A DNA stretch of 64,000 nucleotides from Gammaproteobacteria bacterium (GTDB taxonomy: Bacteria; Pseudomonadota; Gammaproteobacteria; SZUA-152), in assembly GCA_021647705.1 (NCBI GenBank), contig JAKIUF010000008.1:1-64000 (forward strand). The letters are read 5' to 3'. The position numbers and the translations under genes were made by a program. Shown here piece after piece: positions 8,740-16,925 of this stretch (position 1 is its first letter; every line of letters starts with the position of its first letter). The notes beneath the pieces were generated by a model. That model had not been told where the DNA came from. It ran no database searches and saw only the letters and a list, made by a program, of their open reading frames with translations.

Positions 8740-9828
8740 CCAGGCTGCCAATACCAGAGTTACGGCTCCAATGATCGCCATGGGCCAGAACTGGTGAAGC
8801 AGCAGTGCAAAACCATCACCCTCCAGCGTAACGCCGCGCACAATAACCAGGAAATAACGCAACGGATCAAGATAGGTGAGCCATTGCACAACTTCCGGCA
8901 TATTAGCAATGGGGGTCGTAAAACCGGACAGAATGACCGCCGGAACGATAAACAGAAAGGCACCAAGAATCGCCTGCTGCTGGGTGACGCAAATAGACGA
9001 AATCATCAATCCAACACCCACCGTCGCCACCAGAAATAACAGGATGCCCAAGTACAGGGCTGGAATACTGCCACGCAGGGGGATATCAAAGAACCACACC
9101 ATCAATAAAATAATCAACGTCGCCTCCAACAAACCAATAACAATGCCGGGAATCGCTTTGCCAATAAGAATTTCCACTGGCCGTAGCGGTGTCACCAGCA
9201 ATTGATCAAAAGTACCCTGCTCACGCTCACGTGCTACCGACAACGTGGTAACCAACAGGGTTACCACCAGCATCAGTGAACCCACAATGCCCGGCACAAT
9301 GAACCACTGAGATTGCAAATTCTCGTTATACCAGGCACGCATTTCCAGTTTGACTGGCGGGCCGGTCTGTCCGTGTTCACGCTGCCATTCACGGTTAAAA
9401 TCCAGTACCACATCACGCAAATAATTCAGAGCAGTCATCGCGGTATTAGAATTCCGGCCGTCGATAATCAATTGTAATGGAGCCGGGTCACCTCGTTGTA
9501 AATTGGCGCTGAAACGTTGGTCAAGGCGAATCACTAACAACACTTTACGATTATCAATGAGCGGTGCAATCTCGTCATCGTTACTAATTTCATGAAGAAC
9601 AGAAAAATGGGGTGAGCCTTCAATACGCGCCAACATCTCACGCGAAGCTCCACCACTGTCTTCGTTATAAACCGCGACTGGCACATCGTTGAGGTCGTAA
9701 GTAGCGGCAAAACCGAAGATAAATAACTGTAAAATAGGTGGCACGATAATAATAATGCGACTGCGTTTGTCACGCATCAAAGCGAGGAATTCCTTGCGGG
9801 CGAGAGCGAAAATGTGCAGAAAGTTCAT
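8716..9828 (-). CDS. ABC-2 type transporter permease, YbhR-like
   Basis: The 370-residue inner-membrane protein has an N-terminal membrane segment (IIIVPPILQLFIFGFAATYD), a large periplasmic domain and five C-terminal membrane segments. The coupling motif AREREQGTFDQLLVTPLRP is the ABC-2 signature. It is the last gene of a minus-strand operon: HlyD subunit, double ATPase, first permease, then this one. E. coli YbhGFSR has the same composition and exports cationic drugs or ions. A repeat (9882-9960) lies between the two permease genes. Confidence 0.92.
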   Translation of the reverse strand: MNFLHIFALARKEFLALMRDKRSRIIIIVPPILQLFIFGFAATYDLNDVPVAVYNEDSGGASREMLARIEGSPHFSVLHEISNDDEIAPLIDNRKVLLVIRLDQRFSANLQRGDPAPLQLIIDGRNSNTAMTALNYLRDVVLDFNREWQREHGQTGPPVKLEMRAWYNENLQSQWFIVPGIVGSLMLVVTLLVTTLSVAREREQGTFDQLLVTPLRPVEILIGKAIPGIVIGLLEATLIILLMVWFFDIPLRGSIPALYLGILLFLVATVGVGLMISSICVTQQQAILGAFLFIVPAVILSGFTTPIANMPEVVQWLTYLDPLRYFLVIVRGVTLEGDGFALLLHQFWPMAIIGAVTLVLAAWLFRHRMS

Positions 9829-9881
9829 ACGGCATTGTCCTGTGCTGATATATCTCCGCTTTTATCACGTTGTGAGTTGGA

Positions 9882-9960
9882 AACGCAGAGATCACAGAGG
9901 CGCAAAGGTCGCAGAGAAAACCATACAGAAAAATCTCTGCGCCTCTGTGATCTTTGTGTT
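9882..9960. repeat. CGCAGAG-type palindromic repeat between permease genes
   Basis: Left arm AACGCAGAGATCACAGAGGC and right arm TCTCTGCGCCTCTGTGATCT form a long imperfect hairpin. It shares the core of the 225-bp family but lacks its flanks. It lies inside the operon, so it would be transcribed and could affect the mRNA ratio of the last gene. Confidence 0.65.
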
Positions 9961-9990
9961 AAATGACGGCACTTACTCATTCCGTTCTCC

Positions 9991-11112
9991 TTAATCCAGC
10001 CGTTTGTAGGATTTTTTCACCACCAACGTAGCAAGAATTAACAGCATGAATAACATGGCTCCAGCATTAGCCAGCACCACCGGCCACACTGGACCGGCAA
10101 GAAACAGGGTTTGCAAAATGGCAACAAAATAACGCGCAGGCACCAGATAAGTGATGGTTTGTACCCATCCGGGCATGGAGTGAATATCAAACAGAAAACC
10201 CGAGAGCAGAAAACTGGGCAAAAAACTGACTACCAATGCCACCTGCCCGGCTAAAAACTGGTTGCGTGTCACAATGGAAATAAGCAGGCCGATAGCCAAT
10301 GACACCAGCATGAACAGTGCCGAGCAAAGCATCAGTAACCAGATCGGACTGAGCAAAGGTACATTAAACAGGAACAAGGCCATGGCCACGCTGAGCAGCA
10401 TACCTCCCATACCTAACATAAAATAAGGGATCAATTTGCCAATCAGCATTTCGCCCATGCGCAACGGTGTGACCATCAATGCTTCCATGGTACCGCGCTC
10501 CCATTCACGCGCCACAACCATGGCGGTCAGCAAAGAACCGATCATGGTCATGATAATAGCGATCAACCCTGGCACCAAAAACAGGTGACTGGACAGTGCC
10601 GGGTTGAACCATACTCGCTGTTCCATGGACACGGGCAAGTCGAGCGCCCGCCCGCGTGCAGCGGAAAAATGTTGTAGCCAGGCCAGCCAGGTACCTTGAA
10701 TATACCCTTTGGTGATGTTGGCCTGATTGGAATCCACGCCGTTGACAAACACACCGATGGGCGCCTCATCGCCACTCAGCAAACGACTGGAAAAATCATT
10801 ACGCAGCCAAAGAATACCGTCAATACGCCGCTCGATCAGTGCCTGTTGGGCCTCCTGTATTGCGGCAAAACGTTGGGGGTGAAAAAATTCAGAGCGGTCA
10901 AAGGCTCCGGCCAGCGATTGGGCGGCGGTGTCTGGCTGTTCAATGACAATTCCCAACGGAATATTTTTAGCATCCAGCGACACGCCGTAGCCAAACAGCA
11001 GTAACAACACCACAGGCATGATAAAAGCAATGGAAATACTCGATGGATCGCGCAGGATTTGCAAACTCTCCTTGCGGATCATACCCCACAGGCGACGCAG
11101 TGAAGCTCTCAT
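9991..11112 (-). CDS. ABC-2 type transporter permease, YbhS-like
   Basis: A 373-residue permease with the layout of its neighbour: N-terminal membrane helix (FIMPVVLLLLFGYGVSLDA), periplasmic domain, five C-terminal helices, and the motif AREWERGTMEALMVTPLRMG. Its ATG overlaps the ATPase stop by four bases, so translation is probably coupled. The two permeases would form a heterodimer. Confidence 0.93.
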   Translation of the reverse strand: MRASLRRLWGMIRKESLQILRDPSSISIAFIMPVVLLLLFGYGVSLDAKNIPLGIVIEQPDTAAQSLAGAFDRSEFFHPQRFAAIQEAQQALIERRIDGILWLRNDFSSRLLSGDEAPIGVFVNGVDSNQANITKGYIQGTWLAWLQHFSAARGRALDLPVSMEQRVWFNPALSSHLFLVPGLIAIIMTMIGSLLTAMVVAREWERGTMEALMVTPLRMGEMLIGKLIPYFMLGMGGMLLSVAMALFLFNVPLLSPIWLLMLCSALFMLVSLAIGLLISIVTRNQFLAGQVALVVSFLPSFLLSGFLFDIHSMPGWVQTITYLVPARYFVAILQTLFLAGPVWPVVLANAGAMLFMLLILATLVVKKSYKRLD

Positions 11113-12875
11113 GCCACAATCTCCATGGCTTTATTCTGCTCACGCTGTTCAATAAGCCGGATAAAGGCATCTTCCATGCTAGGGTTAGGGTTATCCGCCG
11201 TGCGTGCGCGGGCTTTCATTTCCCGTGGTGTACCTTCCGCCAGCACCGTGCCCTCGGCCATGATCACCAGACGATCACAATAATTGGCCTCTTCCATGAA
11301 ATGAGTAGTGACCAACACCGTTACCCCGGCTTCGGCAAGGGCGTTGGTGCGTGCCCAGAATTCACGTCGCGCCAACGGATCAACACCGGAGGTAGGCTCA
11401 TCGAGAAACAGAATTTCCGGTTCATGCATGAGCGCCGCCGCAAAAGACAGGCGTTGCTTGAAGCCTAACGGCAAGTCGCGGGCATTGGTTTCAGCATAGT
11501 CGGCTAGCTCAAAAGTATTGATAGCCCATTTTACCCGTTCATCCTGATGATGGCTGCGCAGCCCGTAAGCACTGGCGAAAAAACGCAGGTTTTGCATCAC
11601 CGAGAGATCACCATAAAGCGAAAACTTCTGTGCCATATAACCGATATGACGACGGGCTTCAGCACGCGCAATATGTAAATCCAGGCCCGCCACTGACAAT
11701 TCACCACCACTGGCTGGCAATAATCCACAGAGCATACGGAAAGTCGTGGTTTTGCCCGCGCCATTGGCTCCCAACAGACCAAAAATTTCGCCGCGCTTTA
11801 CATTAAAACTGACATTGTTAACCGCGATAAAATCGTCAAAACGACGCAGCAATTTATCTACCCGGATGACTTCTCCACCTTCACCCGAGTCAATATGCAG
11901 ATTCATTCCGCCAAGACCTGCTGTGCCGTTGTGACGCACTTTGAGACGAGCAACAAAAGCATCTTCGAAACGCGGTGCAACAGGCTGAATATGAACATCG
12001 TCAAGCCCCGGCAGTAGATTCTCCGCTGTAGGTTGAATTGCCGGTTCCATAACCAGACGCACTGTTTCCCCCTCTACCAAAGCATCGAGCACACCCGGAG
12101 CCTGATCGAGACGGGTCTGTAACTGGCGATGGGAAATACCGGCAGCACTAACCTGAAATATACGGCCCTGCACTTTGGCGCTGAATTCAGCGGGTGCCCC
12201 CTGCCCGAGTAACTTGCCCTGATGCAATAACAGCACTTCGTTACAGCGCTCAGCTTCATCAAGATAAGCGGTACTGAGTAACACACTCATGCCCTGCTCT
12301 TTCACCTGTTGGTAAACAATAGCCCACAGCTCACGGCGCGATACCGGATCTACACCCACAGTAGGCTCGTCCAGCAACAGCAGGCGCGGCGCACGCAACA
12401 GAGCACAGGCCAACCCCAGTTTTTGTTTCATGCCTCCGGAAAGTTGCCCTGCCAGCCGCGCAGTAAAAGGCGCAAGACCCGTCATATGCATCAGCTCGGT
12501 ATAACGGATAGCGCGTTTTTCCTGTGGCAAACCTTGCAGCTCCGCGTAGAGATCAAGGTTTTCCTGCACGCTAAGGTCTTCGTAAAGACCGAAGCGTTGT
12601 GGCATATAACCCACCGCCGATTGCACAATCTGTGACTCAGCCACAGCATCCAGACCGAGCGCGGAAATTATGCCCGATTCGGGACGCAACAAACCGCAGG
12701 CCAGACGCATGAGCGTGGTTTTACCTGCACCATCGGGACCAATAAGGCCGGTCACCTGACCAGGAATGATATCGAAACTGACATCATCAAGCGCACACAG
12801 TGCATGCTCACCACGGGTGAAAACCTGACGAACATTACGGAAAATAAGCGCCGGATTATCCATTATGGCAATCAT
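11109..12875 (-). CDS. ABC transporter ATPase with two fused nucleotide-binding domains, YbhF-like
   Basis: The 588 residues hold two ATP-binding domains in tandem. The first has Walker A GPDGAGKTT, signature LSGGMKQKLGLA and Walker B LLLLDEPTVGVD. The second has GANGAGKTT, the altered signature LPLGFKQRLSFA and EILFLDEPTSGVD. The altered second signature is also usual in YbhF-type proteins. It powers the two permeases downstream. The start may be ATG 12875 or ATG 12863; neither has a strong ribosome site. Confidence 0.94.
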   Translation of the reverse strand: MIAIMDNPALIFRNVRQVFTRGEHALCALDDVSFDIIPGQVTGLIGPDGAGKTTLMRLACGLLRPESGIISALGLDAVAESQIVQSAVGYMPQRFGLYEDLSVQENLDLYAELQGLPQEKRAIRYTELMHMTGLAPFTARLAGQLSGGMKQKLGLACALLRAPRLLLLDEPTVGVDPVSRRELWAIVYQQVKEQGMSVLLSTAYLDEAERCNEVLLLHQGKLLGQGAPAEFSAKVQGRIFQVSAAGISHRQLQTRLDQAPGVLDALVEGETVRLVMEPAIQPTAENLLPGLDDVHIQPVAPRFEDAFVARLKVRHNGTAGLGGMNLHIDSGEGGEVIRVDKLLRRFDDFIAVNNVSFNVKRGEIFGLLGANGAGKTTTFRMLCGLLPASGGELSVAGLDLHIARAEARRHIGYMAQKFSLYGDLSVMQNLRFFASAYGLRSHHQDERVKWAINTFELADYAETNARDLPLGFKQRLSFAAALMHEPEILFLDEPTSGVDPLARREFWARTNALAEAGVTVLVTTHFMEEANYCDRLVIMAEGTVLAEGTPREMKARARTADNPNPSMEDAFIRLIEQREQNKAMEIVA

Positions 12876-12910
12876 TTTCAGCGATCAGTTCAGTAATGAG
12901 CATAAAATGA

Positions 12911-13942
12911 TTAAGCATCACCGCAGGGCCGTGATCCGCTGTCCACATCGGTTTGGTCAAGCTCAATACTCACGCTCACCGGCATACCCAGACGAAGCTC
13001 TCCTACAGGATTGCAAGCAATAATGCGCACGGAATAAACCAATCGGGTGCGTAACTCCGGCGTTTGCACTGTTTTAGGTGTAAATTCGGCGGTGGGTGAA
13101 ACATAGCCGATCCAGCCCTGATAACGCTTATCAGGATAACTGTCAGTAGTAATCCAGGCGACAGCACCAGGACGCACACGACCGAGCATAGGCTCCGGTA
13201 AATAAGCACGCACCCAGACTGGGTCGAGAAAAGCCAGAGTCAGCACTGGCGACTGCGGAGATGCCATGTCGCCGGGCTCAAGAATACGATTGCGAATAAC
13301 CCCATCCGCAGGCGCACGGAGGCTGGCATCGTTAAATCGCTGCTGAACCTGTTTAAGTGCCGCCTCGCGTGCTGCCAACTGGGCACGGGCAACAGCAATG
13401 TCTTCCTTGCGACTGCCAGCTTTGAGCAATGCCAATGTGGCATGCACCGCCTTCACCTGAGCGGCGGCGGCATCAGCCTGGGAGCGTGCCTGCTCCTCAT
13501 CCTGTGGCGAAACGAGCTTCTTCTCCAGCAACCGGGCCATGCGACGGTAACTGTCACGCGCCGCCTTGGCCTGTGCCTCCGCAGCCTGCAATTCAGCTTC
13601 ACCTTTGCGGATTTCCTCCGGGCGACTGCCCGCTTCCAATCTGGCCAATACTTGTCGTTGCGCCTCCAGCGCTGCTTCAGTCTCGGCCAACTGTGCTTCC
13701 AGCAGCTCCGTTTGCAAACGGGCCAATAATTGTCCCTTGTTGACGCGGTCTCCCTCCTGCACCAGGATTTGTGCGATATGCTCATTGCCATTGAAAGCCA
13801 GCTGCGCCTCACGGATATCAATATTGCCGTATAAAGCAAGTTGACCGTTATCAGCATCATCTGACGGTTGCAGCAACCAGAAATAACTCCCTGCTCCCGC
13901 GAGAGCCACAACGACGAAAAAAATAAACAATCGCTTCTTCAT
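12911..13942 (-). CDS. HlyD-family periplasmic adaptor subunit, YbhG-like
   Basis: The 343 residues begin with a signal/anchor (LFIFFVVVALAGAGSYFWLL). They continue with a biotinyl-lipoyl half (VQEGDRVNKGQLLARL), a long Glu/Ala-rich coiled-coil hairpin (about residues 85-215), and the second lipoyl half plus beta barrel (LRAPADGVIRNRILEPGDMA). It would link the inner-membrane ABC exporter to an outer-membrane channel. It is the first gene of the operon and lies 35 bp before the ATPase gene. Confidence 0.92.
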   Translation of the reverse strand: MKKRLFIFFVVVALAGAGSYFWLLQPSDDADNGQLALYGNIDIREAQLAFNGNEHIAQILVQEGDRVNKGQLLARLQTELLEAQLAETEAALEAQRQVLARLEAGSRPEEIRKGEAELQAAEAQAKAARDSYRRMARLLEKKLVSPQDEEQARSQADAAAAQVKAVHATLALLKAGSRKEDIAVARAQLAAREAALKQVQQRFNDASLRAPADGVIRNRILEPGDMASPQSPVLTLAFLDPVWVRAYLPEPMLGRVRPGAVAWITTDSYPDKRYQGWIGYVSPTAEFTPKTVQTPELRTRLVYSVRIIACNPVGELRLGMPVSVSIELDQTDVDSGSRPCGDA

Positions 13943-14334
13943 ATGACAGCTCCCAGGCTTTAAAACGATAAAAAATCAGATTGACATCCACGGCCAGGGT
14001 CACAGTTAAATACAATTGAGTTTTGTCTGCCGCTACCCAGGTTACACTTACCTTCCAGCAGCAGTGACCGGGATCCCGAGCCCGCCAGCCTCAAAATATA
14101 AACGCCAATCGTTTTCAGCTAAGAACCTTTGCGCCTGAAGAGTTATAGATAGGTTTGGTGATTTTGCTTGAAATTTGATTCGAGTGATGATGTTATAGTG
14201 CTGTAACCCCATGATTCATGAATGAATAATTCTTTCAGCGTAAGAAAGCAGAGTTACATTTTATAATTTCCCAGGCGTCGCTGTTTTTTTGCCATGCAGC
14301 GGCGTTACTCAGCAAGGCAGCAAGGAATTCTGAC
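13943..14334. promoter_or_regulatory. Divergent promoter region of the exporter operon and PIG-L gene
   Basis: This is a 392-bp gene-free stretch. An extended -10 element TGTTATAGT lies at 14191-14199 on the plus strand. A TTGAAA lies 20 bp before it, longer than the ideal spacing. It could serve the PIG-L gene. Nothing else was recognised. Confidence 0.35.
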
Positions 14335-15003
14335 ATGCGCACTATTTTGGCCATCGCTCCGCACCCCGATGATGAAATGCTTGGCTGTGGCGGTACTTTG
14401 CTGCGCCATATTGCAGAAGGCGATGCCGTACACTGGCTAATCGTCACCGCCATGCACGAACAGCACGGCTATGGCCACAACACTATTCAGCGCCGGGCCG
14501 GGCAGATTACTCAAGTCTGTAAAACCACAGGCTTTACCGCCTGTCATGAACTCGGGCTACCCACTACCCGCCTCGACACATTACCCATGAGCGACATTGT
14601 CACTGCGTTGGGAGGCGTTGTGAATACGGTACAACCTGACACTCTTTACATTCCCTATGCAGGTGACATACACACCGATCATGGCATAGTGGCCACAGCA
14701 GCCAAAGCCTGTAGCAAATGGTTTCGCTATCCCAGTGTGCGTTGTATTTATGGCTATGAAACACCTTCGGAAACAGATTTTTCTCTACCGCCACAGGGCC
14801 CGGGAATGCCGGTTCAGCGGTATGTGGACATCAGTACATATCTGGAAAAGAAACTGGAAATACTCACACTTTACGAAAACGAACTGGATGACTTTCCTTT
14901 CCCCCGCAGTCGAGATGCTGTTATCGCACTTGCAAAAACGAGAGGAGCCGCTGCGGGCTGTCAGGCTGCTGAAGCCTTTCAGGTATTAAAAGAAATTGTT
15001 TAA
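14335..15003 (+). CDS. PIG-L/LmbE family N-deacetylase
   Basis: The 222 residues begin with the zinc-site motif APHPDDEMLGCGGTL, and a conserved His follows in the DIHTDHG segment. The family removes N-acetyl groups from sugars such as GlcNAc-linked lipids or glycans, in the cytoplasm. ATG 14335 follows an AAGGAA ribosome site. It stands alone, with no sugar-related neighbour, so the substrate is unknown. Confidence 0.88.
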   Translation: MRTILAIAPHPDDEMLGCGGTLLRHIAEGDAVHWLIVTAMHEQHGYGHNTIQRRAGQITQVCKTTGFTACHELGLPTTRLDTLPMSDIVTALGGVVNTVQPDTLYIPYAGDIHTDHGIVATAAKACSKWFRYPSVRCIYGYETPSETDFSLPPQGPGMPVQRYVDISTYLEKKLEILTLYENELDDFPFPRSRDAVIALAKTRGAAAGCQAAEAFQVLKEIV

Positions 15004-15357
15004 CCTGCAAGTGCAAGGCTGACACAGAGCAAAAATATTTTCGAGGTTGAAATGAATTATGTGAAAATGACTTGAATATGATTTTAAAGTCAGTTTCATA
15101 CTTTGGTACGTCCAGGCTCAAAAAACATTCACTCGAACTTATTGCACTATTAACGCGTCAGCCAAGCACAAATCGCAGACAACAAAAAGCAATACTCTTC
15201 CTGGCAACACCTATTTCTGGATACCCCGCATCTACCAACACGTGTGGCATAGCTTTACGTTAGTGAAATATCAAGCAATGATTCCTGATAAACGGCGAAA
15301 TTCCACTCCATACCACCTGTTTGATAACAATCGAAAAAATTAAAAATATTTAATCTG
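15004..15357. other. Gene-free stretch
   Basis: There is no convincing ORF or RNA structure in these 354 bases between two convergent genes. The ORF at 15072-15263 has no recognisable features. Confidence 0.5.
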
Positions 15358-15828
15358 TCAACGAATAATCAGCTCATATTCAAATATGTCAAACTCGCTA
15401 CCTCGTAATACGGACTCCGTATGCCTGCCGCGGAATCGTCCACCATAAACAGATTCAAGCACCCCTTGCAATACACCAAGCGTAAAGGCGCATTTGCGTT
15501 CGGACCCTTGCTCGGGCTCGCCCGCAGAACAGACAGTATCTGTCGCATACGTTCTATAACCGCCATCTATCTTTTCCATTTTATGGAGAATCAGTAAACG
15601 TGTACCATCTTTACCCAACACAGCAGCAACTTTACTGCACAAATCCTGTAATGGAAGCTCTCTCTCCAACTGTTGTTGTTGTACTACTTGTCGCCCTCTG
15701 GCACGACCAGCGGCAATAAGTGCGATAGCGGTCGCTTTGTCACCTAACGCATCTTCTATACCCGTGATAATTGCTTTTAAACAAGCAACGCTACTAAAAT
15801 CGCCCAGTTCGGCTCTTAATACACCCAT
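15358..15828 (-). CDS. Hypothetical protein, possibly V4R-like small-ligand domain
   Basis: A 156-residue soluble protein with ATG 15828 after a good GGGAG site. It has an Ala-rich N-terminal half (ALGDKATAIALIAAGRARGR) and a C-terminal half with two Cys and the pattern CAFTLGVLQGVLESVYG, ending FDIFEYELIIR. The C-terminal pattern recalls the V4R (4-vinyl reductase) ligand-binding fold, but this is a weak impression. It has no operon partner. Confidence 0.6.
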   Translation of the reverse strand: MGVLRAELGDFSSVACLKAIITGIEDALGDKATAIALIAAGRARGRQVVQQQQLERELPLQDLCSKVAAVLGKDGTRLLILHKMEKIDGGYRTYATDTVCSAGEPEQGSERKCAFTLGVLQGVLESVYGGRFRGRHTESVLRGSEFDIFEYELIIR

Positions 15829-16925
15829 TGCTACTCCCGTATATTTTTAATAATTTGGTTATTATCCAGGCCTTGGCACTAATCTCCCTATCTGCTCTAT
15901 TCTATATATGTAATTACTCACCATCAATAGGTGAAATCTATTCAAGATTTATTCTAATTTATGAAATTGATCGCTACTGGCTTGATCTACAGGACAGAAT
16001 ACCGCTTTTGAATAACATGAATTTGTTATTGAAAGATTGAACGACTCATGACACTTATTCAGTATTCTACAAAACACCCTGTATCACCACATCAGAGTGC
16101 AAAAGGTGAAATCGCATATCGCAAATTATTGTCGCAATTTGCAAGCAACTAATCGCAGTTTGCGAATAAAAGCATGCTCGCGCTAATGATCAAGTTGCTA
16201 TGATTTAAACCCCTAAGAAATGTGATTGATTTCACGTCACTTATCATGAAACTAACAGGACAACATTTATAAACTGACGTTACGCAGACCTCAAATGTGA
16301 ATTAAATCACTTCGCACCTAAAATATTCACCCGTGAAGTTTTTCTGCCGTCCTTTAAATTTTCAGGCTATCGATATCGCGCTTTTTTCTTTCAAATAACC
16401 AACAATATTCGGAACCACATATTTTGACGGAATACTGATGCGTACCTGTTTTAAGAATCACCAAGTATTTAACGCAGAGGACATAGAGGAAAATATTAAA
16501 AATTTTACGTGTTTTTTGCCCTCTACATTTATAACGCACTACTTTTCAGCACCACAACAACATAACCCCTCCAATAGAGTAGAGCTATTCTCCGGGGGGA
16601 TTCTAATATTGCGTAGGCTTCCGTCAGAATGCGAGCTGTAGGGGCATGTAAAAATCGTTAGTTGTTGATTCATCATTCAAGCGCATAACATCCGTTATAA
16701 AAAAATGAAAGGGAATTTTGGCGGTAATATTTCACTTTTCCGATACAGAAAAAGCCGATATAGCATAAGACCCGCCAAGAAACTGAAAACACAAACACCT
16801 TAAGAAAATCCGTTTCAAAAAACGTTGCATCGTTGTACAAATAACACTCTATACCGTCCAAACACCTTCACTACAAATTGTGTTTTTCTGGTTGCTGTGC
16901 AGCAACAGGAAAGACCTGAATATCG
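15829..16925. other. Gene-free stretch of about 1.1 kb, partly repeat
   Basis: It is A/T-rich and contains the enlarged repeat copy at 16274-16627. Short ORFs (15828-16040 plus, 16673-16861 minus) have no ribosome site or family likeness and are probably chance. A short inverted repeat GTTGCTG/CAGCAAC at about 16892-16907 lies just after glgP, without a T tract. Confidence 0.5.
16274..16627. repeat. 225-bp element family, copy 2, enlarged by about 129 bp
   Basis: The left end CTGACGTTACGCAGACC and the right end ...GCGTAGGCTTCCGTCAG match copies 1 and 3. The segment AAGAATCACCAAGTATTTAA and the TTTATAACGCACTACTTTTC flank are conserved. Extra sequence lies between about 16316 and 16445. The central palindrome is degraded. 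Confidence 0.65.

Noticed and set aside
15828-16040. 70-residue ORF on the plus strand with a hydrophobic start
   Set aside because: There is no ribosome site or recognisable family, and it begins at the start codon of the divergent gene; likely chance.
16673-16861. 62-residue minus ORF upstream of nothing obvious
   Set aside because: It has aromatic- and Cys-rich random composition, no ribosome site and no family.
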